From assembly GCF_001320245.1 (NCBI RefSeq), contig NZ_BCBA01000023.1, forward strand, positions 25,310-89,309: 64,000 nt of DNA, in the 5' to 3' direction. A program made the translations under genes and the position numbers. Of this stretch, positions 56,420-64,000 are shown in pieces. Source of the DNA: Pseudomonas sp. NBRC 111124 (GTDB lineage: Bacteria > Pseudomonadota > Gammaproteobacteria > Pseudomonadales > Pseudomonadaceae). Within the stretch, counting starts at the first letter, position 1, and each line of letters begins with the position of its first letter. Below the pieces are notes generated by a model. It saw nothing but the letters and a program-made list of their open reading frames with translations, was not told the origin of the DNA and ran no database searches.

Positions 56420-57025
56420 TCAGAACTTGTAGGTTGCGGCCAAGTAGGTCTGTGCACTGCTGGTCAGGCGCAAGGTACCTTCCTTCGGTCCGCCACTGGC
56501 GCCTACTTCGGTTGCGGCGTTGGTGCGCAGATAACGGTACCCCAACTCCATCGAAGCCTTGTCGGTGATTTCCTGAATCACACCGGCCTGCAAGCCCACT
56601 GCATAACCGTAGTCGGTATCACGGCTTGCCCCCGGCGAATCCTGGGTCAGCTTGGTCATGCCCAGGCTGCCACCGCCAAACAGCTTGGTGGTGTCACCCA
56701 CCGGCAGGAACAGGTCGTAGCTGCCGAGCAGGTTTTCCTGGCGCAGCTTGTAGCCGCTGTGGTCACCGGAAACGTTATCGTAGGTCATGTAGTAACGGCT
56801 CTGGTCATTGACCTTGCCCAGGCGCACGCCCCAGGTATCGTCCTTGCCGATGATGCCGTCGGCGTTCAGGTGGTCGGTATTGCTCTGCAGCAAGCCAGAC
56901 TTGCGTACCTTGTCGCTGGTCTGGCCGTAGGTCAGGCTGGCGAAGTTCTCGTCCGCAGCCTGGACGTTGGTGATGCCAGCGGCGCATACAGCCATGGCGG
57001 CGAGCAGGGAGTTGAAGGTTTTCAT
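56420..57025 (-). CDS. oprH: Outer-membrane protein OprH (H1)
   Basis: OprH is an eight-stranded outer-membrane barrel that binds LPS and stabilises the membrane in low Mg2+. The 201-residue precursor has a signal peptide (LLAAMAVCAAGITNVQA). The mature protein is rich in alternating residues (ASLTYGQTSDKVRKSGLL, WGVRLGKVNDQSRYYMTYDNVSG, YAVGLQAGVIQEITDKASMELGYRYL) and ends in Phe (TYLAATYKF). It heads the oprH-phoP-phoQ unit, preceded by PhoP boxes and a -10 element. Confidence 0.92.
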   Translation of the reverse strand: MKTFNSLLAAMAVCAAGITNVQAADENFASLTYGQTSDKVRKSGLLQSNTDHLNADGIIGKDDTWGVRLGKVNDQSRYYMTYDNVSGDHSGYKLRQENLLGSYDLFLPVGDTTKLFGGGSLGMTKLTQDSPGASRDTDYGYAVGLQAGVIQEITDKASMELGYRYLRTNAATEVGASGGPKEGTLRLTSSAQTYLAATYKF

Positions 57026-57068
57026 GGCACGGTACTCCAGATGAAGGCAGTGTTGCGGTCTGGAAGCT

Positions 57069-57074
57069 AGAGTA
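57069..57074 (-). promoter_or_regulatory. -10 element of the oprH promoter
   Basis: Read on the minus strand, TACTCT lies 11 bp downstream of the nearest GTTCAG hexamer, the usual spacing between a PhoP box and -10. The predicted leader is about 37 nt. Confidence 0.7.
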
Positions 57075-57085
57075 AGCAGGGTGCC

Positions 57086-57124
57086 CTGAACCGCGGCTGA
57101 ACCCTGGCTGAACTGCGGCTGAAC
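57086..57124 (-). promoter_or_regulatory. Four tandem PhoP-box hexamers (GTTCAG-N5)x4
   Basis: On the minus strand GTTCAG occurs four times with exactly 5-bp spacers (starting points 57086, 57097, 57108 and 57119 on the plus strand), an 11-bp period. A PhoP dimer binds two such direct hexamers, so two dimers could sit here. The array lies between oprH and the divergent dienelactone hydrolase gene. Confidence 0.9.
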
Positions 57125-57153
57125 GATCTGTTGGCAAACAAGGAGTAGTGAAC

Positions 57154-57945
57154 ATGCGTGCCCTGCTGGCCCTGACCCTGATGTGCAGCGCCGCCCTCGC
57201 CCAAGCGGCGGTGCAAACCCGCGAGATCCGTTACCAAGATGCCGACGGCACAGCGCTGATCGGCTACTACGCCTACGACGACGCCGTGAAGGGCGAGCGC
57301 CCGGGGGTGCTGGTGGTGCACGAGTGGTGGGGGCTGAACGACTACGCCAAACGCCGTGCGCGCGATCTGGCAGGGCTGGGCTACAGCGCCTTGGCCATCG
57401 ACATGTATGGCGAAGGCAAGCACACCGAACATCCGCAGGACGCCCAGGCGTTCATGACCGAGGCGATGAAAGACCCGGAGGCGTCGGCCAAGCGCTTTGA
57501 CGCCGGGTTGGACCTGCTGAAGAAGCAGCCTTACACCGACAAGCACAAGCTCGGCGCGGTAGGGTACTGCTTCGGTGGCAAGGTGGTGCTGGATGCCGCA
57601 CGCCGGGGCGCACACCTGGATGGCGTGGTGAGTTTCCACGGCGCGCTGGCCACCCAGACACCAGCCAAGCCGGGCGTTGTGCGGGCATACTTGCTGGTCG
57701 AGCACGGTGCGGCAGACAGCATGGTCACCCCGCAGCAGGTTGACGCGTTCAAGAAAGAGATGGATGCGGCCAAGGTCAATTACCAGTTCGTCAGCATCCC
57801 CGGGGCCAAGCATGGGTTCACCAACCCGGATGCGGACCGACTGAGCCATGGCGACCATGGTGGTCCGGACATTGGCTACAACGAGGCCGCGGACAAGAGC
57901 TCCTGGGCGGACATGCAGGCGTTCTTCAAGCAGGTGTTCAAGTAA
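57154..57945 (+). CDS. Dienelactone hydrolase family protein, exported
   Basis: This 263-residue alpha/beta hydrolase has a signal peptide (MRALLALTLMCSAALAQAA), which differs from cytosolic catabolic dienelactone hydrolases. Its catalytic residues are visible: nucleophile Cys139 in GAVGYCFGGKVVLDAA, an Asp in EHGAADSMVTPQQ, and the His in PGAKHGFTNPDAD. VHEWWGLNDY is also family-typical. The start was placed at ATG 57154 because AAGGAG is eight bases before it. It reads away from oprH, and the PhoP boxes lie in the shared spacer. The substrate is unknown. Confidence 0.88.
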   Translation: MRALLALTLMCSAALAQAAVQTREIRYQDADGTALIGYYAYDDAVKGERPGVLVVHEWWGLNDYAKRRARDLAGLGYSALAIDMYGEGKHTEHPQDAQAFMTEAMKDPEASAKRFDAGLDLLKKQPYTDKHKLGAVGYCFGGKVVLDAARRGAHLDGVVSFHGALATQTPAKPGVVRAYLLVEHGAADSMVTPQQVDAFKKEMDAAKVNYQFVSIPGAKHGFTNPDADRLSHGDHGGPDIGYNEAADKSSWADMQAFFKQVFK

Positions 57946-57954
57946 AAATCGCTG

Positions 57955-57973
57955 GGGGCCGCTGTGCGGCCCC
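57955..57973 (+). terminator. GC hairpin GGGGCCGC-TGT-GCGGCCCC
   Basis: A perfect 8-bp stem 10 bp after the dienelactone hydrolase stop; it belongs to the same hairpin type as at 49585. There is no strong U-tract. Confidence 0.55.
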
Positions 57974-58012
57974 GGCTCCCACGCAAGCCTCGCGGCTGGC
58001 ACAATACCCACC

Positions 58013-58714
58013 ATGAACACACTCCCCGCCTGCTGCGCCCCGCTCCAGCACCACTGGCCCCTGCCCCGCCCACTGCCCGGCGCGGTGCTGGTCAGTTGCA
58101 CCTTCGACCCCGCCCACCTGGCCACCGACGACTTCCAGCGCGCCGGCATCGTGCCCAGCGCCAGCCTGCAACGCTCTGTGGCCAAGCGCCAGGCCGAGTA
58201 CCTGGCCGGCCGTGTCTGCGCCCGGGCCGCGCTGCAGCGCCTGGATGGCCGCGACTACATCCCCGGCACCCATGAGGACCGCTCGCCGATCTGGCCCGCC
58301 GGCATCCATGGCTCGATCACCCATGGCAAAGGTTGGGCCGCCGCCGTGGTGGCTGCCGATGGCGCTTGCCGCAGCCTGGGCCTGGATCAAGAGGCACTGC
58401 TCGACGACGCGCGTGCCGAACGGCTGATGAACGAGATCCTGACGCCCGCCGAACGCGAGCGTCTGGACCGTAGCCAGCTGGGCCTGACGGTCACCCTGAC
58501 CTTCTCGCTCAAGGAAAGCCTGTTCAAGGCGCTTTACCCGCTGACCCGGCAGCGCTTCTATTTCGAGCACGCCGAGGTGTTGGCGTGGTCCGCCGACGGT
58601 TTGGCCCGTTTACGCCTGCTCACCGATCTGTCGCCCGAATGGCAACATGGCGCCGCAGTCGAAGGTCAGTTCTGCCTGCAGGACGGCCACCTGCTCAGCC
58701 TGGTAAGCGTCTGA
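58013..58714 (+). CDS. 4'-phosphopantetheinyl transferase (EntD/PcpS-like)
   Basis: The enzyme transfers phosphopantetheine from CoA to carrier proteins of fatty-acid or siderophore/peptide synthesis. The 233-residue protein shows VAKRQAEYLAGRVCARAALQRL, HGSITHGKGWAAAVVA, the Mg-binding segment SLGLDQEALLDD and the FSLKESLFKALYPL motif (Glu/Lys of WxxKEA in relatives). This is the PcpS/EntD type, known as the single broad transferase in P. aeruginosa. The start was placed at MNTLPACCAP; the longer frame is an overlap artefact. Confidence 0.88.
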   Translation: MNTLPACCAPLQHHWPLPRPLPGAVLVSCTFDPAHLATDDFQRAGIVPSASLQRSVAKRQAEYLAGRVCARAALQRLDGRDYIPGTHEDRSPIWPAGIHGSITHGKGWAAAVVAADGACRSLGLDQEALLDDARAERLMNEILTPAERERLDRSQLGLTVTLTFSLKESLFKALYPLTRQRFYFEHAEVLAWSADGLARLRLLTDLSPEWQHGAAVEGQFCLQDGHLLSLVSV

Positions 58715-58717
58715 GCC

Positions 58718-60319
58718 TTACTGCGGGGCCTGCTCACGCGGCCAGTTGAGGCTGAAGCAGGCGCCGCCCAGCGCTTCACTGCGCCCCACCGTGGCGCGGC
58801 CAGCGTGCCAATAGATGATCCGCCGCACGATCGACAGGCCCAGGCCATGCCCACCCGAAGCGCGGGTGCGGCTGTCGTCGAGCCGGGTGAAAGGTGTGAA
58901 GATGCGATCCCAGACTCCTTCGGGGATGCCCGGGCCATCATCTTCCACATCGATGCGGCAACGCTGCTGGCCCAGCTGGTAGCTCAAGCGCACCTCGCTG
59001 CCGGCATGACGCAGGGCATTGCTCACCAGGTTCTGCAGCGCACGGTGCAGGTAACGCGGCTCGGCCTCGACCCAACAGCCGTCGTTGGCCTGGCACGCCC
59101 CACGCAGCAAGCGGACCTTGCTGTTGAGTGGCGCCAGCTCTTCGATCACCCGATCGAACAAGGCATCCAGCTCGACCCGCTGGAACTTCAGCGCCGGTGC
59201 ACCTTGCTCCAGGCGTGCGTAGGTCAGCATCTCGTCAACCAGCTTGTCCAGGTCCTGGATGTCGCCATCCATGCCGGCCAGGTGCTTGGCGCGGGCCTGC
59301 TCGGTGGCCGCGCTTTCGAGCATTTCCAGGCCGAAGCGCAGGCGTGCCACAGGGGTGCGCAGTTCGTGGGACACCGCCCGCACCAGTTCGCGCTGCATGT
59401 TCAGCGAGCGCTGCAGGTGCTCGGCCATGCCATTGAAGGCCGCGGCCAGGCGCCCCACCGAGTCGGCATCACCCGCTGGCACCCGCGTGTCCAGGCTGCC
59501 CTGGGCGATGCGCGTGGCGGCGATTTGCATGCCCGCCACGCGCCGCTCCAGCTGGCGCACCAGCAGATACACCACCAGGCCGATCAGACACAGACCAAGG
59601 AAGGCGATGAGGATCAGCAACTGCGGCGGATAAGGGTTGAGCTGATACAGCGGGCCGATCTCCAGCACCAGCGGCGAACCTGGCAGGCCGGCGAACACAC
59701 GGATCGAATCGCCGTCACGGCCCAGGGCCATCACCGTGTCACCCTCCTCCACCCGGCGCCGCTGGTCGTCGTCCAGGCCGACCCGCTCGATACGCTGCAG
59801 GGCGACGCCGAAGCCGAAGCCCTTGCTCTGGGTTATGTCTGCCAGGCGCTGCTGCTGCTCGGTCACCGGGTAGCGCACCAGCTCATCGGCCAACAGATAG
59901 AGGGTAGCGCGCGCCAGCTGCTCGCTGACCTGCTTGACCTGGGCCACCAGCAGCAGGTCCTCCTGGCCGACCTTGCGCAGTACCTGGGCGGAGTGCGGCC
60001 CGGTCTTCTCCACCACCACCAGGCCACGGTACAGGCGAGCACGCTGGCCGCCATCAAGGGTGCGCGCCGACATCGGCTGCAGCTCCAACGGCACGCCCAG
60101 CAAGCGCTCCCACATCAACAGCGAGCGCTTGCGCTCGGTTTCGTTCTGCTGCGCCAGGTTGTCGGCCATCAGGCTGAACGTGCCTTGGGCCAGACGCTCG
60201 CGGTGCTGGGCCGCACGCACTTCGTTGACCAGGTGCAGGCTGAGCACGCCGAGCAGCGCCACCAGCACCAGTACAGCGAGCATGCCGCCATAGATGCGCA
60301 GGAAGATGGAGTGGTTCAT
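58718..60319 (-). CDS. rstB: Sensor kinase, RstB-like
   Basis: This 533-residue inner-membrane kinase has helices at about 10-30 and 235-255 around a periplasmic sensor of some 200 residues. A HAMP linker (LERRVAGMQIAATRIAQGSLDTRV), the HisKA motif AVSHELRTPVARLRFG with His318, and an HATPase domain with NLVSNALRHAG, DDGPGIP and GGHGLGLSIVRRI follow. The sensor and order (regulator first, four-base overlap) fit RstA/RstB. The signal it senses is unknown. It lies convergent with the phosphopantetheinyl transferase gene, three bases away. Confidence 0.82.
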   Translation of the reverse strand: MNHSIFLRIYGGMLAVLVLVALLGVLSLHLVNEVRAAQHRERLAQGTFSLMADNLAQQNETERKRSLLMWERLLGVPLELQPMSARTLDGGQRARLYRGLVVVEKTGPHSAQVLRKVGQEDLLLVAQVKQVSEQLARATLYLLADELVRYPVTEQQQRLADITQSKGFGFGVALQRIERVGLDDDQRRRVEEGDTVMALGRDGDSIRVFAGLPGSPLVLEIGPLYQLNPYPPQLLILIAFLGLCLIGLVVYLLVRQLERRVAGMQIAATRIAQGSLDTRVPAGDADSVGRLAAAFNGMAEHLQRSLNMQRELVRAVSHELRTPVARLRFGLEMLESAATEQARAKHLAGMDGDIQDLDKLVDEMLTYARLEQGAPALKFQRVELDALFDRVIEELAPLNSKVRLLRGACQANDGCWVEAEPRYLHRALQNLVSNALRHAGSEVRLSYQLGQQRCRIDVEDDGPGIPEGVWDRIFTPFTRLDDSRTRASGGHGLGLSIVRRIIYWHAGRATVGRSEALGGACFSLNWPREQAPQ

Positions 60320-61014
60320 GGGGCATCGCCGACGAACAGGTAGCCCTTGCTGCGCAGCGTCTTGATCAGCCGCGGGTGGATCGGATCGTCGCCGATTTTG
60401 GGGCGAATCCTGGAAATGCGCACGTCGATGGAGCGGTCCTGGCCGTCGTAGCCGACCCCGCGCAAGGCAGTGAAGATCTGTTCGCGCGACAGCACCCGCC
60501 CGGCATTGCTGGCCAGCAGCCAGAGCAGGTCGAATTCAGCGCCGGTGAGGTCAATCTGCTGCGCCCCAAGCCAGGCTTCGCGCAGGCGATTGTCGATGCG
60601 CAACGGGCCGAAGGCCAGGTCGTGGCGCTTGGTGTCGGGGCTTTCACTGCGCCGCAGCAGGGCCTGGATCCGCGCCAGCAGCAAACGTGGGCGCACCGGT
60701 TTGCACACGTAGTCGTCGGCGCCCAGGTCCAGGCCCTGAACCTGATCGAGTTCGTCGCTGCGGGCCGTCAGCATCAGAATCGGGCCGGGGTACTGGCCGC
60801 GCACCCGGCGGCAGATGCTCAGGCCATCTTCACCGGGCAGCATCAGGTCGAGGATCACCAGGTCCGGCTGGCTGTCGACGATACGCCGGGCGGCGCGGGC
60901 GCCATCGCCCTCCACGGCGACTTCATAACCGTTGGCCTGCAAGTATTCGGCGGTAAGCTCGGCCAGACGTTGGTCGTCTTCGACGATGAGGATGCGGTTG
61001 CTGGGTTGGTCCAT
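60316..61014 (-). CDS. rstA: Response regulator, RstA-like
   Basis: This 232-residue OmpR-type regulator has Asp56 in PDLVILDLMLPGEDG, Lys in YVCKPVRPRLLLARI and a winged helix with LTGAEFDLLWLLASNAGRVLSREQIFTALRGVGYDGQDRSIDVRISRIRPKIG. It overlaps its kinase gene by four bases. The gene is divergent from nrdA with 661 bp between. RstA naming is by similarity and pair layout; the target genes are not known. Confidence 0.84.
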   Translation of the reverse strand: MDQPSNRILIVEDDQRLAELTAEYLQANGYEVAVEGDGARAARRIVDSQPDLVILDLMLPGEDGLSICRRVRGQYPGPILMLTARSDELDQVQGLDLGADDYVCKPVRPRLLLARIQALLRRSESPDTKRHDLAFGPLRIDNRLREAWLGAQQIDLTGAEFDLLWLLASNAGRVLSREQIFTALRGVGYDGQDRSIDVRISRIRPKIGDDPIHPRLIKTLRSKGYLFVGDAP

Positions 61015-61152
61015 GGCCTTTGCCTTTGAATTGTTGTTTTTCTGTCGTACCGGCCTTTAACCAAAAGGCAACATCACCCCCGGATACTACGTGCCGCCCG
61101 GCGGCACTGCCAACCGGCCCGGCGGCAGGCTCGACTGAACCGTTTTTTGTGG

Positions 61153-61158
61153 TAGGGT
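61153..61158 (+). promoter_or_regulatory. Possible distal promoter upstream of nrdA
   Basis: TCGACT (61131-61136), a 16-bp spacer and TAGGGT followed by a GC-rich discriminator (GCGCGCCC) could be a growth-rate-controlled promoter. The match is moderate. Confidence 0.35.
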
Positions 61159-61270
61159 GCGCGCCCGAAAAATTCTCCTTGGCGGCAGCAGCCCTGTGAA
61201 AAATAGTGCAAACCTCTTGGCACAAGGCCTACAGGGAATACCCACTATTCACTCACAAAGTACGCACAAC

Positions 61271-61279
61271 TTATCCACA
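61271..61279 (+). promoter_or_regulatory. DnaA box TTATCCACA before nrdA
   Basis: This is an exact consensus DnaA box, 10 bp upstream of the proposed -35 element. DnaA control of ribonucleotide reductase genes is known in E. coli. Confidence 0.7.
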
Positions 61280-61289
61280 GGCGATTGCC

Positions 61290-61318
61290 TTGCAAAGCCC
61301 CCAAGACCGCATTATCTT
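61290..61318 (+). promoter_or_regulatory. nrdA promoter (TTGCAA-N17-TATCTT)
   Basis: TTGCAA at 61290-61295 and TATCTT at 61313-61318 have an ideal 17-bp spacer. The first NrdR-like box overlaps the -10, consistent with repression. The leader would be about 350 nt. Confidence 0.65.
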
Positions 61319-61353
61319 GTATCCCTATCGCGACAAACCACTAGATGTTGGGT
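61307..61353 (+). promoter_or_regulatory. Two NrdR-box-like repeats before nrdA
   Basis: CCGCATTATCTTGTAT (61307-61322) and CCACTAGATGTTGGGT (61338-61353) each match about 12 of 16 bases of the NrdR box. They are spaced 31 bp start to start (three helical turns), the spacing seen at NrdR-controlled promoters. Confidence 0.7.
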
Positions 61354-61675
61354 TTGACCTCTCGTCACCAACACCAGTCAGCGCAGAAATTCAAGCGATT
61401 TTTCTCGCAGAACTTTAGGTGGTTTCATCAGCCAAACCGCTCCAGCGGAAGCATTGAGAGCAACAGCTTTCGGGGTCATCCCGGTAAGCATTTGACTTCG
61501 GCCAGGGAGCGGCAGGTTATTGCCCCTTATTCCTGATCTGTCCCGAAGTCGGTACGCCCGAGCGGGTGGATGCGCGTGCATGACGCATCCTCGCCAGGGC
61601 CATCGAGCAAGTGGACGGAACGGTGGGCGCCCAAAAGGCGCCTGAACACTATAGAAACTGTGGAGACACCCACCC
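61354..61675 (+). other. Long leader of nrdA with several hairpins
   Basis: No gene is seen. The RNA could fold several small stems: GGTTT/AAACC near 61420, GGATGCG/CGCATCC at 61568-61590, and GGCGCC/GGCGCC at 61626-61642 just before the ribosome site (GTGGAG). Whether these have a role is unknown. Confidence 0.4.
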
Positions 61676-64000
61676 ATGCAAACCGACACAACTCGCGAGA
61701 ACCCGCAGGCCAAGGTGCCGCAGGCCGCCGATGCCAACCAGGATCTGGCCGCCACCGCTCCGGGCCAACTGCGCGTGATCAAGCGCAACGGCACTGTCGT
61801 CCCCTACACCGACGACAAGATCACCGTGGCCATCACCAAGGCGTTCCTCGCAGTTGAAGGCGGCACCGCCGCTGCCTCGTCGCGCATCCACGACACCGTC
61901 GCGCGCCTGACCGAGCAGGTCACCGCCACGTTCAAGCGTCGCATGCCATCGGGTGGCACCATCCACATCGAAGAAATCCAGGACCAGGTCGAACTGGCCC
62001 TGATGCGCGCCGGCGAGCAGAAAGTCGCCCGTGACTACGTGATCTACCGCGACCAGCGCGCCAAAGAGCGTGCTACACGCAGCAACGCCGATTCCGTGGT
62101 CGAACCGCACCCGAGCATCCGCATCACCCTGGCCGACGGCAGCCTGGCGCCGCTGGACATGGCGCGCCTGAACACCATCATCAGTGAGGCCTGCGAAGGC
62201 CTGGCCGAAGTCGATGGCGACCTGATCCAGCGCGAAACCCTGAAGAACCTGTACGACGGCGTGGCCATCAAGGACGTCAACACCGCCCTGGTGATGACCG
62301 CCCGTACCCTGGTCGAGCGTGAGCCGAACTACTCGTTCGTTACCGCCCGCCTGCTGATGGACACCCTGCGTGCCGAAGGCCTGGGCTTCCTCAACGTTGC
62401 CGACAGCGCCACTCACCACGAGATGGCCGACCTGTACGCCAAAGCCCTGCCCGCCTACGTGGCCAAAGGTATCGAGTTCGAGCTGCTGAACCCGGCACTG
62501 GCCGACTTCGACCTGGAAAAACTGGGCAAGGCGATCAACCACGAGCGCGACCAGCAGTTCACTTACCTGGGCCTGCAGACCCTGTACGACCGCTACTTCA
62601 TCCACAAGGATGGCGTGCGCTTCGAACTGCCGCAGGTGTTCTTCATGCGTGTGGCCATGGGCCTGGCGCTGGAAGAGAAAGAGAAAGAAGCCCGTGCGAT
62701 CGAGTTCTACAACCTGCTCTCGTCGTTCGACTACATGGCCTCGACCCCGACCCTGTTCAACGCCGGTACCCTGCGCCCGCAGCTGTCCAGCTGCTACCTG
62801 ACCACCGTGCCGGATGACCTTTCGGGCATCTACCACGCGATCCACGACAACGCCATGCTGTCGAAATTCGCCGGTGGCCTGGGCAACGACTGGACCCCTG
62901 TGCGCGCACTGGGTTCCTACATCAAGGGCACCAACGGCAAATCCCAGGGCGTCGTGCCGTTCCTGAAAGTGGTCAACGACACCGCCGTTGCCGTGAACCA
63001 GGGTGGCAAGCGCAAAGGCGCCGTGTGCGCCTACCTGGAAACCTGGCACCTGGACATCGAAGAATTCATCGAGCTGCGCAAGAACACCGGTGATGACCGT
63101 CGTCGTACACACGACATGAACACTGCCAACTGGATCCCTGACCTGTTCATGAAGCGCGTCTTCGATGACGGCAAGTGGACCCTGTTCTCGCCGTCGGAAG
63201 TGCCTGATCTGCACGACCTGACCGGCAAGGCCTTCGAAGAGCGTTACGAGTACTACGAAGCCCTGACCGAGTACAACAAGATCAAGGTGTTCAAGACCAT
63301 CCAGGCCAAAGACCTGTGGCGCAAGATGCTGTCGATGCTGTTCGAGACCGGCCACCCGTGGCTGACCTTCAAGGACCCGTGCAACCTGCGTTCGCCGCAG
63401 CAGCACGTGGGCGTGGTCCACAGCTCGAACCTGTGCACCGAGATCACCCTGAACACCAACAAGGACGAGATCGCGGTCTGCAACCTGGGCTCGATCAACC
63501 TGCCGAACCACATTGTCGATGGCAAGCTGGACACCGCCAAGCTGCAACGCACCGTGAACACCGCCGTGCGCATGCTCGACAACGTGATCGACATCAACTA
63601 CTACTCGGTGCCGCAAGCGCGTAACTCGAACTTCAAGCACCGTCCGGTCGGCCTGGGCATCATGGGCTTCCAGGATGCGCTGTACCTGCAGCACATCCCG
63701 TACGGTTCCGACGCTGCCGTCGAGTTCGCCGACAAGTCGATGGAAGCGGTCAGCTACTTCGCGATCCAGGCTTCCTGCGACCTGGCCGACGAGCGTGGCG
63801 CCTACGAGACCTTCCAGGGTTCGCTGTGGTCCAAGGGCATCCTGCCGCTGGATTCGCAACAGATCCTGATCGAAGCCCGCGGCCAGAAGTACATCGACGT
63901 CAACCTGGAAGAGTCGCTGGACTGGGCACCGGTCCGTGCCCGCGTGCAGAAAGGCATTCGTAACTCGAACATCATGGCCATCGCGCCAACCGCGACCATC
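61676..64000 (+). CDS. nrdA: Class Ia ribonucleotide reductase, large subunit NrdA (3' end beyond window)
   Basis: NrdA reduces ribonucleoside diphosphates to deoxy forms with the small subunit NrdB. The 775 codons present include two ATP-cones (about residues 30-130 with LRVIKRNGTVVPYTDDKI, and about 140-235 with IRITLADGSLAPLDM). Next is the catalytic core with Cys373 (SSCYL), the Asn-x-Cys587-x-Glu589 set in NLCTEI and Cys602 (AVCNLGSINL). Two ATP-cones are typical of Pseudomonas NrdA and give allosteric control of activity. The start follows GTGGAG. The C-terminal Cys pair and nrdB lie outside the window. Confidence 0.96.
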   Translation, partial: MQTDTTRENPQAKVPQAADANQDLAATAPGQLRVIKRNGTVVPYTDDKITVAITKAFLAVEGGTAAASSRIHDTVARLTEQVTATFKRRMPSGGTIHIEEIQDQVELALMRAGEQKVARDYVIYRDQRAKERATRSNADSVVEPHPSIRITLADGSLAPLDMARLNTIISEACEGLAEVDGDLIQRETLKNLYDGVAIKDVNTALVMTARTLVEREPNYSFVTARLLMDTLRAEGLGFLNVADSATHHEMADLYAKALPAYVAKGIEFELLNPALADFDLEKLGKAINHERDQQFTYLGLQTLYDRYFIHKDGVRFELPQVFFMRVAMGLALEEKEKEARAIEFYNLLSSFDYMASTPTLFNAGTLRPQLSSCYLTTVPDDLSGIYHAIHDNAMLSKFAGGLGNDWTPVRALGSYIKGTNGKSQGVVPFLKVVNDTAVAVNQGGKRKGAVCAYLETWHLDIEEFIELRKNTGDDRRRTHDMNTANWIPDLFMKRVFDDGKWTLFSPSEVPDLHDLTGKAFEERYEYYEALTEYNKIKVFKTIQAKDLWRKMLSMLFETGHPWLTFKDPCNLRSPQQHVGVVHSSNLCTEITLNTNKDEIAVCNLGSINLPNHIVDGKLDTAKLQRTVNTAVRMLDNVIDINYYSVPQARNSNFKHRPVGLGIMGFQDALYLQHIPYGSDAAVEFADKSMEAVSYFAIQASCDLADERGAYETFQGSLWSKGILPLDSQQILIEARGQKYIDVNLEESLDWAPVRARVQKGIRNSNIMAIAPTATI

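Noticed and set aside
58805..60343. 512-residue plus-strand frame across the RstB-like gene
   Set aside because: Gln/His-rich shadow with no ribosome site; the kinase domains are clear on the minus strand.
61649..63859. 736-residue antisense frame across nrdA
   Set aside because: It is a shadow of nrdA codon bias, without a ribosome site or recognisable domain.

Overview
The window looks like core chromosome of a fluorescent pseudomonad, most likely the Pseudomonas putida group. The base composition is GC-rich with strong third-position GC, and the gene content and order are typical: relA-rlmD-cysM next to a two-component pair and gacS, ldhA, oprH-phoP-phoQ, an aerobic cobalamin operon, and nrdA. 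Putida-type REP palindromes are also present. This placement rests on recalled family knowledge and was not checked by a search. No phage, IS element, CRISPR array, tRNA or rRNA was seen.

Layout. 1-6.3 kb: the end of an MFS transporter, a transporter-linked hybrid sensor kinase, rmuC (convergent, overlapping the kinase) and a Sel1-like protein. 6.3-7.3 kb: a long gene-poor stretch. 7.3-15 kb: two small proteins of unknown role (one resembling a phage protein family), a FadL porin, LysR/DUF2798, glutathione peroxidase, an MFS/MarR module with matching operators, and a secreted GH5 hydrolase. 15-24 kb: a ten-gene cobalamin operon (cobO to cobS) read leftward behind one cobalamin riboswitch. 24-27 kb: a protein of unknown function, a D-malate/tartrate dehydrogenase and its divergent LysR regulator. 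27-31 kb: two NlpC/P60 lipoproteins, hda, an AI-2E/PerM permease and DUF2066. 31-34.3 kb: purM-purN, DUF3108 and a 60-residue protein. 34.3-40.4 kb: YaiL-like protein, mazG, relA, rlmD, cysM. 40.5-51 kb: a PirRS-like two-component pair, gacS, ldhA, two small ORFs, a TlpA-like lipoprotein, arsC-wrbA-DUF2069, a Tag-like protein and ttcA. 51-61 kb: Yip1 protein, sprT, dctA, phoQ, phoP, oprH, dienelactone hydrolase, phosphopantetheinyl transferase, and an RstB/RstA-like pair. 61.7 kb to the end: nrdA, cut by the window edge.

Most of the genes are housekeeping or global regulation. The stringent response (RelA), GacS, PhoPQ and two further two-component systems sit close together. The cobalamin genes cover adenosylation, ring a,c-amidation, side-chain attachment, lower-ligand synthesis (BluB) and nucleotide-loop assembly. 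The early corrin-ring genes are not in the window.

The clearest non-coding signals are: four GTTCAG hexamers at exact 11-bp period upstream of oprH (PhoP boxes); a sigma-54 promoter with two upstream palindromes before dctA; a perfect 16-bp palindrome plus a near copy around the MarR gene; and two NrdR-like boxes 31 bp apart with a DnaA box before nrdA. I did not find a convincing wholly new system. The best leads for new biology are the phage-like 160-residue protein with its 74-residue neighbour and long leader, a 40-residue coupled membrane ORF, a REP element that encodes the tail of a sensor kinase, and a Tag-like protein without the usual zinc ligands.
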